DNA from: Agapetus fuscipes
Lineage: Eukaryota; Arthropoda; Insecta; Trichoptera; Glossosomatidae
Assembly: GCA_951799405.1 (NCBI GenBank)
Contig: OX637356.1
Span: forward strand, 9,509,229-9,573,228
Reading direction: 5' to 3'
Length of the DNA: 64,000 nt
Shown: piece by piece, positions 55,501 to 64,000 of the stretch
Position numbering within the stretch: position 1 is the first letter of the stretch
Layout: each line of letters begins with the position of its first letter
Notes under the pieces: model-generated
The model's input: only the letters and a program-made list of their open reading frames with translations
The model's database searches: none
Told to the model about the DNA's origin: nothing
Program-made: the position numbers and the translations under genes

Positions 55501-58500
55501 AAACGGCATAAGCTGGTAAATGATTTTAGCTTTACATACGTCATACAGTGGATTAATTTATGCAAGAAAGTCGAGTGCAGATTATGTGTAATTTATTTTT
55601 TATTAGTTTAAAGTCACATATGGTTACGTTGAAAATACCGGGCCTTAGTTTAATTCAAAAGTGTTACTAGGCTGTCACGGCCGGATGTTAGATATTGTCC
55701 ACCATTCTCCTTCCCACAATATGCATCATGTCCTTTTGATACATTCTGAACGCAATGATTTCAGATCATATTGAGCACCACGGGAAGTTTCATATCGGCC
55801 TTGACATCTTCCAACGCTTTCATACAAATGGGAGGACTAAGCCTTGAAATAGTAAGTTTGTGAACGTAAAAAAATATTACAGGCTGTCACAAGATCATGA
55901 GGTAGTAATTCAATATATCTCTCATATTATATCTTATGCTCTTATATATAGATGTACAAGATGTATTATCTAAAATTATGCTGAAAAGATGAATTACCAT
56001 TTAAGATTCATATTTAATGCATGCCCACAAGAATGTGACTTCTTTAAATGATATGCACCCTGAGAATAAAATCTATAATACGAGTATAAAAATCTAAGAT
56101 GCAAAGATGTGTTAACATTTAAGATTTACATAACATGCATTCTCACAAGCAGACACTTATAAGTTTGCGCTTACACATGCCCGCATGTGGACTTACAACA
56201 TAAAGGTCCAATCTCAAATGAACATAATCCCTGGAACTCTTACCGATCTTCCCTGAAACGGGGGAGACATTGGCAAGGTGAATATCTACCTTTACCAAAG
56301 TCCGATCACCATACGAGTACATCCATCCAGCCTTACATCAAATGGGTCTTGCTTGAGAATTGCCGCTTTTTGCCGGTTCTAGAGATGTGAGTCACACAAA
56401 AACAGCGCTGACCAAACAAATCATCCTAATATTATCATTATTAACAGTATTTACCTAAGCTTTATCTATTGCTTTTTCACTATTTCAGGACTATTCAACA
56501 TTCTTTACTGTAATAAATTGGAGTGCTCACATCGTCTTAGTTATAATGACAATGACCATGACAGCCCAACTGCTGGTCTGCGAAGCGAAGCAAACGTCAG
56601 TCATCATCAACAAACTACTGATACATGAAAACCTGAGTGAGCTTTTCAATTTCATCTTTTGTATTGTTGCAAATGTGTAATTGTGTGTCTGCGTGAGTTG
56701 GTGTGCGCTGTGTCCGTGTGAGTCTGTTAAGTCTCTACAGTGACGCTGATGTATGTGTAGGTGAGTGCAGCAATGCATTGCACTTACATACACGTGCAGA
56801 GGTGGCCGTCCTCTGACAATAATGTTAATTATAAGTACTTAGACTTAATTAGAGAAAATGATATTTTAAGATTTTTTTATTTTAATGTTCTACATATAAA
56901 ACTTTGTAAATCCTGACTGTACAGTAGAATATTTTTATAATGTTTTATTTAAGATTATTTGTCTTTGTGCACCTAAAAAGAGAACCAATTATCAAAGTAG
57001 GACTTACTCAGCTTGGTTTATTCGTGATATTATCGACAATATCAAATGCAAGCAGCGAATTCATGAGAAATATTGTAAAAACCGTACTGCTTATAATTAT
57101 AGTGAATTCTAAAAAAAGCGCGCGCAGCTTACAACTGATATTAAGAGTGCTCGGAGGTCCTACTCGTACCTTGATAAAATTTAGTCCGGGATCGGAAGTG
57201 ATTCTAGGGAATTTAGGAAATATGTCACATCATTTAGCAAAGATGGTAACTCAATCCTTACACTGATGGATGAAGACCTTATTACTACAGATCTTCAATC
57301 AGTTTGTGAAAGGTTTTCAGAATATTTTCAATCCGTTTACAGCTCTCGAATCCCTGAATTAGATGTGGAATCTACTAATTGCCAATATCTAATTCCAATA
57401 ATTTTAGCATTGACCTGTTCACATTGGATGAGGTACAATCTTGCTTAGTTGGCATAAATCCTAACAAAGCAGTAGGTCCAGATAATATTCCACCAAAAGT
57501 CATTTTGGCTATTGCAAAATCCATCGCAAAACCATTGACATTTATTTTCAATCTATGTATGAAAAGATGCACATTTTTGCAAATTTGTAAACTCACCAAA
57601 GTCATCCCGATACATAAATTTGATACTAAGACAGATGTTCATAACTATAGACCAATCTTTATACTATCAACATTTGCTAAAATATTTGAAAGTATGATTC
57701 ATAAGAATCTACTAGAAAATATAAAGTCTCATGTTCAAAAAATGCATGATCTTGGGTTTTCTAAATCCCTCTTATTTTTCTTTGCCTCCTATTTGAGGAA
57801 CAGGCGACAGTACGTCGAGATAAATGGCTTTACCTCTAATACCTTTCAGCCATTTTCCGACGTTCCTCAAGGATAAAATTTGGGTCCATTGGCCTTTATT
57901 ATATTCATTAATGATATAGTAGATATCATTAAGTACAGCTCTTGTTTTCTTTATGCAGACGATTTGAAGGTTTACACGAAAGTCGTGGATATTCACGACT
58001 GCATAAATCTACCAGATGATTTAGATGCATTAGCAGCTTGGGCTGAGAAAAACAAGCTCTTCTTTAACTCAAAGAAATGTTTCTCAATGTCGTTCACCAA
58101 TTTTTTCAGACACATCTTGCATGAGTACAGTATTGGTGGGCAATTACTGTCTCGTGTGAAATCCATGCGGGATCTGGGAGTTGTGTTTGATCCAGGACTA
58201 AAGTTCTCTGATCATATAACGCAGCTGATGACTAAGTGCTACCAGCTGCTGGGATTGGTAATCACTAATCAGAGTGTGCAAACAACGCACTGAGCCTAGA
58301 GCGATGGTGGACGTTTTTAGCTGCGTTATACGATCCAAATTAGAGTACGCTGTCGAGGTTTGGACTCCTTACCAGCGGAAGTACATAGATATGATAGAAC
58401 AAATCCAAAAAAAGTTTCTCAGGTATCTCCTCATGAGGCGGTGTGGAAGTTATCCACAGTTCATGCATCATGGGGAGCTACTTCAGGAGACAGGATTTAG

Positions 58501-59672
58501 AAGCCTGGAAACGAAGCGCAACAGGCCCCTTATGGTGCTCACTCATAAGGTCATCAAAACGGCTTAATTGACAGTCCTACCCTGTTGGAGGGCTACAGGT
58601 TGTATGTGTCTGATGACTACACCTGAGGGCGAGGACATGATCTATTTCATGTACCGAAAAGCCGTACTGATGTCGTGGCGCAACACCCTGTCACTTGGAG
58701 TATAAAGCTCTTAAATAAGTCAAATATAGACATTTTTTAATGTAATTTATTAAGGTTTAAAAATCTTGCAAAAGAATTCCTCCCAGCGTGTTGATAGCTG
58801 TGAGGGTGCACTGTAATTAGGGTAACCTGTTGTGCACAAAAAAAAAAAAATGTAAGCACTCAAATAATTGTATTTGTATTTGTTCGAGATTGTGTGAGTG
58901 CTTACTCGAATATTCTAACAATACTGTTCTGGCGAGGTCTCGCATGTGGCAGTCCTCAATGTTTCGAGAATAACTCATATTCTCACCTATAAATCGTAAT
59001 ACATTTTTTTCCCTTAAATCTATTACATTGTCGAATAAATTGTTGTTACGCTATACCTTTTTGAACAGACTACGTACGTCACCAAAAATATAATAAGCTT
59101 TTGTGTGTGGTGAAGGGAAATCTTGAATTGATATCCTGACTAAAAAAAAAACAAAAATGAAAATTTGCCATTGAAAAAGAGCTAATATGGTAACGAAGAA
59201 AGCCAGTCCGTGAAAAACATATCACCTTCCTTGGTGACGTCTATAGAAGAAGAAATATGGAGAGACCATGTAGAAGCTCTCTAAGAACTCCAACTTCCAA
59301 GGTTTGAAGTGTCTCATGAATGTCTTCTCTATTCACAACTCAAGATCATGCCAAATATCTGGGACGCATGGCTACAATTAAGGATTTCACTTAAGATGAA
59401 GATGATGATCCTTAGCTTATTATTAATTTACCCTTCAGTACCTACTTTATTAAATTTAGTATTTTTGAAAAATTGTTGTAGGTGCCTCCCAGCGCCACCA
59501 GCTGTCCACACTGACCCAGCAAATCAGCTGCAGACCTCTGGTTCTCGTCTGCTGTAACTGCTTCACTGTGGATTTGAGTTTGGTTTACAATTTGGCAGCC
59601 AGTTTCGCAACCTATAATGTTATTCTTGCCCAACTTCAGACTGATAATAGTGCTTCTGCTCGCGTGAGCTAA
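49548..59672 (+). CDS. Gustatory receptor GR-e, complete, 4 exons
   Basis: Putative insect gustatory receptor. Exons: 49548-50339, 55765-55851, 56489-56636, 59482-59672 (792+87+148+191 nt), 405 aa, phases 0/0/1. Exon 1: MYTIDSCVIPLQHVAVFFGM, QRFSIRNNRVATMSLSLKFF, STDYMNWFTTSIHFIQIPMY, IFRLKLLNKLLIV, VYDKLADNIEIINRIYGLP. Exon 2: FISALTSSNAFIQMGG. Exon 3: TAQLLVCEAKQTSVIINKLL. Exon 4: STLTQQISCRPLVLVCCN, LVYNLAASFATYNVILAQLQ, ending RVS. In the TM7 signature TYNVILAQ keeps the T-Y and Q. Start: the first true ATG in frame; the upstream TTG is ignored. Intron 1 (5.4 kb) and intron 3 (2.8 kb) are swollen by repeats. First half duplicated as GR-f. Confidence 0.87.
50434..50778 (+). repeat. Hairpin-headed repeat (family H), copy B
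   Basis: Head hairpin TAGCC-GAA-GGCTA (50444-50456), second hairpin GTCCTG-GTG-CAGGAC (50514-50528), then one CAAGATGGCTTCC module, ending where copy C begins. A shortened copy; 55 bp after the exon 1 donor region of GR-e. Confidence 0.7.
50779..52000 (+). repeat. Hairpin-headed repeat (family H), copy C
   Basis: Head hairpin 50783-50817 (outer arms ACTTTCTT/AAGAAAGT, inner TATAGCC/GGCTATA, GAA loop), second hairpin 50867-50881, (GTAT)n and (GT)n tracts (50920-50955), then CAAGATGGCTG and CAAGATGGCTTCC modules with TCAAAAACGGCTC. Confidence 0.72.
52004..52215 (-). repeat. LINE 3' tail copy (family A)
   Basis: Reverse family A segment, from AATCTAGAATATAAGTTGCA to GGTGACATTGACAAAGTTAA. Confidence 0.7.
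52225..52905 (+). mobile_element. LINE C-terminal fragment (family C)
   Basis: Frame 52571-52903 retains an RT tail: TMRWFRHLERKDDEQLTKKV, GKRRRGRLRKEWLDQIGEIA; the earlier part is shifted. It ends with CATCTGCGGAGGTACCGGCC and an (ACAGT)n tract, followed by a scrap of reversed family A (52905-52935). In GR-e intron 1. Confidence 0.7.
52985..53170 (+). repeat. Local duplicate, uninterrupted version
   Basis: Contains CACACCGCGGTGGAATAAAA, ATTGAAACGGCATAAGCTGG and AAGAAAGTCGAGT. The same sequence recurs at 54745-54832 plus 55497-55600, interrupted there by a 664 bp insert, and a shorter relative at 62700-62790. Confidence 0.7.
53150..53990 (+). repeat. Hairpin-headed repeat (family H), headless copy D
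   Basis: Only the module part: CAAGATGGTTTCCAATGAGC, TCAAAAACGGCTTCAACGAT, TCTCGGCAGTTAAAGGGTCA, ending CACCATATAAAGTCC. Neither hairpin is present. Strongly similar to 61985-62640. Confidence 0.65.
53995..54270 (-). repeat. LINE 3' tail copy (family A)
   Basis: Reverse copy with the intact AATCTAATCTAAATCTAAGC end and the GGTTGGTAT-side end at 54245. Confidence 0.78.
54365..54585 (-). repeat. LINE 3' tail copy (family A)
   Basis: A second, more diverged reverse copy directly after the previous one; ends within TTGGCTTAGTTAATTATTTTG. Confidence 0.68.
54833..55496. mobile_element. 664 bp hAT-like insertion with 8 bp duplication ATTGAAAC
   Basis: Flanked by ATTGAAAC at 54825-54832 and 55497-55504. 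The uninterrupted site ATTGAAACGGCATAAG is present at about 53098. Ends are loosely inverted (CATCGACATATA / CATAGAGGTATATA after complementing). No transposase ORF. In GR-e intron 1. Confidence 0.7.
56085..56292 (-). repeat. LINE 3' tail copy (family A)
   Basis: Reverse copy, from AAAATCTAAGATGCAAAGAT to GGGGGAGACATTGGCAAGG; followed by an S2 SINE tail (about 56370-56440). Between exons 2 and 3 of GR-e. Confidence 0.68.
56940..58850 (+). mobile_element. Degenerate Jockey/CR1-type LINE in GR-e intron 3
   Basis: Same strand as the gene. Successive frames give: FSEYFQSVYSS, then (57379-57876) GINPNKAVGPDNIPPKVILA, KVIPIHKFD, NYRPIFILSTFAKIFE, FQPFSDVPQG; an in-frame stop after PQG; then (57880-58293) LGPLAFIIFINDIVD, FLYADDLKVYT (catalytic YADD), NSKKCFSMSF, DLGVVFDPGLKFSDHI; then a frameshift into 58274-58567 (FSCVIRSKLEYAVEVWTPYQ). 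Part of the RT between TFAKIFE and the SYLRNRRQYVEI region is missing. It ends near an A-run and AATTGTATTTGTATTTG at about 58885. Nonfunctional. Confidence 0.85.
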
Positions 59673-60116
59673 TGTGGCTGTATGCCGTGCTGAATAGGAT
59701 AAGAATAGTTGGTAGAACGAAGAAGGAACACCGGAGAGGACTACACCTCGCAGAAATTAAAGTCTATGGTTTTTAGCACGCCATAATATATTCGTCAAAA
59801 TTTACACACGCCGGGAACCCAACCTTCGTCGGAGGTCGGTACAACAGAGAGAGAGAACTTACATACGAAATTACATAAGACACAAAAACGTCTTATTTTT
59901 CTTTTTACTTCTGATGGCTATTAGAGAGCTTTATTTCTAGTTTGACAAACTGTCAGGCTAAATTAAGACCAATAGTGGTGGGGAATACGGTTGAAAATGC
60001 TATGTTTGTACCGAGTAATTTTCAATCATCACAACCATGTATTTTTTAAGTAGTAAAATTAAAGATGTAATTTATAATTTTCGAAAATAAAATCCTGAGA
60101 TTGAAAGATTATTGTA
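59673..60116. other. Spacer downstream of GR-e
   Basis: No gene recognised. 59960-60100 resembles 44707-44860 downstream of GR-c. The GR-d/GR-e duplication block starts at about 60117. Confidence 0.45.
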
Positions 60117-60597
60117 AAATGGCACGTAAAGAATATGAATAGAAAATACTAATTGTATCATTTATTATGATCTGAAGGGACAATTGAATAAAATTGAATT
60201 TTTCAATACTTTTAATGTTTTTTCTTTTTATACTAGCCCTTTTTATTTTATTGTTTTCAGCATGCACAGCCCTCAGATATGAGCTTTTAAAGTACTTATC
60301 CAAATTTATCGTCTAGTTCTGTATTATGGAGAAATTACTTACGTTAATGTTTACTTCATATTTTATAGTCAATAAACTGTATTGAATAGCTCACGTAAGC
60401 CATCAAATTAACAAATGGATGAAAAAACCCTAAGACACATTTAAAAAAATAAAATTAAGTACCTACTTGTATTGTTTCACAAAAAAAAGTTACATTTTTC
60501 TTAAGACTTCATTGCGGACAATCCAATTAAGCAATAAAGTTTACCCAAGGGATTGACCGGTCACATAATTTTAAAAGTTCCGATAAATCCATATAAA
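60117..60597. promoter_or_regulatory. Duplicated GR-d/GR-e spacer upstream of GR-f
   Basis: Matches 48795-49547 with the 264 bp MITE removed, including CAATTGAATAAAATTGAATT and CATCTGCATTTATCGTCTAG-type blocks. The copied block stops about 72 bp short of the GR-d start codon, so the left half of the bidirectional region is present without its gene. Confidence 0.7.
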
Positions 60598-63416
60598 ATG
60601 TATACCATCGATTCATCCGTTATACTCTTGCATCATGTGGCTGTGTTTTTTGGAATGCAAAGATTTTCAATCCGAAACAATAGAGTTGCAACCATGAGTT
60701 TGAGCCTTAAATTTTTCTCGTGGTTTGTTTATGCTTCGCTGGCCTCAAGCATGTCATATGGAGTTTATAGATTTCATAGCATCAACAGGTTCACAATGTC
60801 GTCATCTCAAATGACAACTGATTTGATGACAAATGCTTGCTTATTGACGATCACAATGATTTCACTTATATTTTTCACGTGTCTCTACTGCGAAGAAAGC
60901 GTTCAGTTTTTTGATAACTTGAAGAAAATAGATATGATTTTAAAAGTTCCAGAGAGGTGCTATCAAATGGAACGTAAGAAAATGAATCGGGCATTGTTTT
61001 TGTGGTTCTGCTATTTGGTTACTTTATGCTCAACGGATTACATGAACTGGTTTACAGCTGATATTCATTTTATTCAGATTCCAATGTACATTTTTATGCT
61101 TATGACTGATATTTTAACAATTCATTACATATCTGATATTTTCTTTATGATTTTTCGCTTGAAACTGTTGAATAAGTTGTTGATTGTTAAATGCACGTCT
61201 CATTATGGTACCGAGGAAGGTGTCATGGTGCTGGATAAATGTTTTGAAGAAGTAAACGTCATCGATGGAAAACACCAAGATTACGGTAATGAAAGATCCG
61301 AAGATATGTCAGAGCTTATTTTTGTATACGATAAACTGGCGGACAACATTGAAATTATCAATAGAATCTACGGACTGCCGGTAAATCTAAAAATATACTT
61401 ACATAATATGTAAATGTCACTATCACTATTCCGCTTGGATTGGTCACAGTGTATTCAGACTTGTATTCTTTTTTACATTCTTGCTAGCCGAAGGCTATAC
61501 AGAAAGTACATATTGATTTGGTGTGAGTTTGTTTTTTCGAGGTTTTCATGGAAATGAGTTGTTCTGGTGCAGGACATGTCAAAAAACACTATCTTGCAAA
61601 AACGTGTGTGTGTGTATTTATGTGTGTCACTTTACAAAGTATTAGACCTAGAGATACCAAATTTTGTGTACATCGACTTTCCTGGAAATGTATTTAGAAT
61701 GAGGAACACGGTATTACTCCATACAAAAAAAAAAAAAATTGCACTTTTCTCAAAAACGGCTCAAAGAATATTACAAAAACCCATCAAAATGCAAAATATT
61801 ATACCTATATCAATTTTTTTTAGGTTTTCTAGAAAGAACAAGTTCATCACTCACTTTCAAATTCAAAGATTTTTAACTTTTTATAAAATTCAAGATGGCT
61901 TCCGAAGAGATGAAAATTTCAAATGCAATTTTCTCAAAAACGGCTCCGACCATTTTCTTGAAATTTTTAGGGTGGTAATTATTTTATACATTGTTATCAA
62001 AATTATGGATGACAACGCTTTTACTAATCTGCATCTAGGAGTTGCCATATGAACAAAAAAAAAAGTGATTTTCTCAGACGCGGAAGTTTGAAGAATTATA
62101 CAAAATATTAAGTTTTATGAAACTGAATTTTTTTTCTTGAAAAAATTAATATAAAGTACCGTTAAAATCATATAAAAATTTGAAATTAAAAGATTACAAA
62201 AACAAATGCAAATGCAAACTAATTCATTTTTATTTTGATTCAATAGAAACTTCTACTTAATTGCTCTTACTTGTAGGTTGACATTTTTGAAAATTCAAGA
62301 TGGTTTCCAAAGAGCTGAAAATTTTAAATGCGATTTTCTCAAAAACGGCTTCAACGATTTTTTGTAAATTTTCTGTAAATTCGTTTATAAAATAGTGCTA
62401 TACAAAAAATATAATCATTGCTTCAGCATAATTTCGGCTTAGAGAGCTGCCGTACAAAAGAAAAAAAATCATTGAAAAATTCTCGGCAGTTAAAGGGTAA
62501 TAAAAAAATCTTTGACAAATGTAAAACACTAATAGAAAACTATATTAAGTCATCATTATTTTTTCCAAAAAGTGAATCAGAAATATAGCCACGATACAAA
62601 TGAAGATTTTCCATACAAAATGTATTTGTAATTTTCTCACTTGGCTCACCAAATAAATCATCCAAATATTTATATTAATTTTAGTATTCACCTGTTTTGA
62701 AACGTGTGTTTGTATTGAAACTGCACATTGCACAAGCTGGTAGATAAGAAAGTCGAGTGCCCTGTGCAATTTATTTTAAACTTTGTCTGACATATGGATT
62801 TTTTCCTCCCAAATTCACTCTATACACCTTACTTTTATAAATCCGAAGGATCTGCTTGTGCCGCTACTCCTCCTGTGATCTAGACTGTCAACTATCACAC
62901 AATTTCTTCGGAGGTCTTCCTGGGGTTTTTTCCATTGGAGATCCCTTGAAGAACGATACGTGGGATCCTATCGTTTCCCATTCTATTGACGTGCTGGTAC
63001 CAGTATCGCCTTCGCTGTCTTTCCCATCTTACGATGTCTTCCTTACTGCACTTATTTCTTATTTTGGTGTTCTGAATTCTGTCTAGTAGTGTGTTTCTGG
63101 TACTGCATCTCAGGCCCAATGTTTTCAACGTTAGCATAGCGACTTTATATCGGGTAGTTTTTTTTTTTAAGTTTAAAATCACAAATGGTTACGTTGAAAA
63201 TACCGGACCTTAGTTTTATTTAAAAGTGTTATTAGGCTTTCACGGCCGGATGTTAGATATTGTCCACCATTTTCCTTCTCACAATATGCATCATGTCTTT
63301 TTGATACATTCTGAACGCAATGATTTCAGATCATATTAAGCACCACGGGAAATTTCATATCAGCCTTGACATCTTCCAACGCTTTCATACAAATGGGAGG
63401 ACTAAGCCTTGAAATA
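60598..63416 (+). CDS. Gustatory receptor GR-f, partial (exons 1-2; runs off the window)
   Basis: Recent paralogue of GR-e. Exon 1 60598-61380 (783 nt), exon 2 63330-63416 (87 nt); exons 3 and 4 are beyond the right edge or lost. Exon 1 is almost the same as in GR-e, with a three-codon deletion (SSSQMTTDL versus SSSQMMAMTTDL) and scattered replacements (ILLHH for IPLQH, TADIHF for TTSIHF). Exon 2 differs at one residue (GNFISAL versus GSFISAL). Splice sites are conserved and both exons are open, so nothing visible indicates a pseudogene. Intron 1 is 1.9 kb versus 5.4 kb in GR-e because fewer repeats are present. Confidence 0.85.
61479..62640 (+). repeat. Hairpin-headed repeat (family H), copy E
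   Basis: Head hairpin TAGCC-GAA-GGCTA (61485-61497), a decayed second hairpin (GTTCTGGTGCAGGAC), a (GT)n tract, then modules with CAAGATGGCTTCCGAAGAG and CAAGATGGTTTCCAAAGAGC. The first part corresponds to copies B/C at the paralogous position in GR-e intron 1, the second to copy D. Confidence 0.7.
62790..63165 (-). mobile_element. Non-LTR RT C-terminal fragment in GR-f intron 1
   Basis: Minus strand reads LLDRIQNTKIRNKC, IVRWERQRRRYWYQHVNRM, GNDRIPRIVLQG, a post-RT tail. It interrupts sequence that is continuous at 55600-55620 in GR-e (AATTTATT..AGTTTAAAGTCAC), so it inserted after the duplication or was removed from GR-e. Confidence 0.65.
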
Positions 63417-63477
63417 GTAAGTTTGTGAACGTAAAAAAAATATTACAGGCTGTCACAAGATCATGGAGGTTGTAGTC

Positions 63478-64000
63478 AGGCCCGGATCAAGGGCGGTTCG
63501 AGCGGTACGACCGAACCAGGGCCCCCGCGTCTTAGGGGCTCCCAAAGACTGAAAAAATGCTAAAAATGTATGTATTTATTTGGCTTCTTTCCATTTTTGA
63601 CTCAAAAAGCCACGTTTCGTACAGACAAAGACATCGATAGTTGAGAAATAAAAAAGTTTCTCACAGGAAACCTTCAGAGGCCTCCAACGCCCTGAATGGG
63701 TCCCAAAAATTCCAAACAAAGCCTTTATTAATAGAAAAAACAAAATTTCTTAGTAAGAATTAAGAAAAAAGCATAGGTTTTGAAAGGCACCGAAGTGAGC
63801 TATTTTACAACTCGTACGAGTCTCATAATACCCCTTTCAGCTTTATACCAATAAACTTTGCTATTGTTACATCCTGGCGGCGAGACAAGAGGTTCCGACG
63901 GTTGTAAAACGATCCTTTGTCATGGTCGCCAAGTGAGTAAAAACAATACAAATTCTGATGATAAATATTTTGTAGAAAAAATAGATTAACAGTTTAACAA
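63478..64000. repeat. Unclassified repeat and GR-f intron 2 start
   Basis: Homology to GR-e intron 2 stops at about 63466. Then a GC-rich block GCCCGGATCAAGGGCGGTTC and GACCGAACCAGGGCCCCCGC, which looks like the end of a dispersed repeat, then AT-rich DNA to the window edge with no ORF of note. Confidence 0.45.

Noticed and set aside
60109..60303. Minus-strand ORF upstream of GR-f
   Set aside because: It is the duplicated 5' flank of GR-d read through; it contains no receptor coding sequence.

Overview
This looks like a repeat-rich nuclear segment of an insect genome, most likely a lepidopteran. The evidence is AT-rich DNA, GT-AG introns, insect-type gustatory receptors ending in the TYhhhhhQ signature, a gypsy-type element with an env-like third ORF, and dense RTE-like and other non-LTR elements, tRNA-derived SINEs and small DNA transposons. 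I assembled the genes by eye from splice sites and reading frame. No search was run, so the order-level assignment is an inference.

Left part (1-17018), two housekeeping genes. Mpc1 (mitochondrial pyruvate carrier 1) is on the minus strand with three coding exons, 127 aa. Mpi (mannose-6-phosphate isomerase) is on the plus strand with six coding exons, 406 aa. Between them is a 3.3 kb non-autonomous DNA element with TTA target duplications and two nested copies of a 0.94 kb hAT-like element. Mpi intron 1 holds an antisense RTE-type retrotransposon, and its other introns hold SINEs, LINE tails and a piggyBac-like MITE.

Right part (19873-64000), a cluster of six gustatory-receptor-like genes, here called GR-a to GR-f. 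GR-a is minus, GR-b and GR-c plus, GR-d minus, GR-e plus, and GR-f plus and cut by the window edge. All share a four-exon plan with conserved intron phases 0, 0, 1: a long first exon of about 800 nt, then 84-87 nt, then 148 nt, then a final exon encoding TM7. GR-a/GR-b and GR-d/GR-e are head-to-head pairs. The gap between GR-a and GR-b holds a young 7.9 kb Ty3/gypsy element with LTRs of equal length. The gap between GR-d and GR-e holds a foldback MITE. GR-e and GR-f are a recent tandem duplication.

Introns and spacers are mostly mobile DNA. The commonest family is a ~250 bp sequence seen about 19 times, which is the 3' tail of a LINE whose longest copy sits in GR-a intron 2 with a 19 bp target duplication. 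A second family starts with two consecutive hairpins whose stems differ between copies yet keep base pairing, followed by modules carrying the motif CAAGATGGCTTCC. I found no rRNA, no convincing functional tRNA and no CRISPR array.
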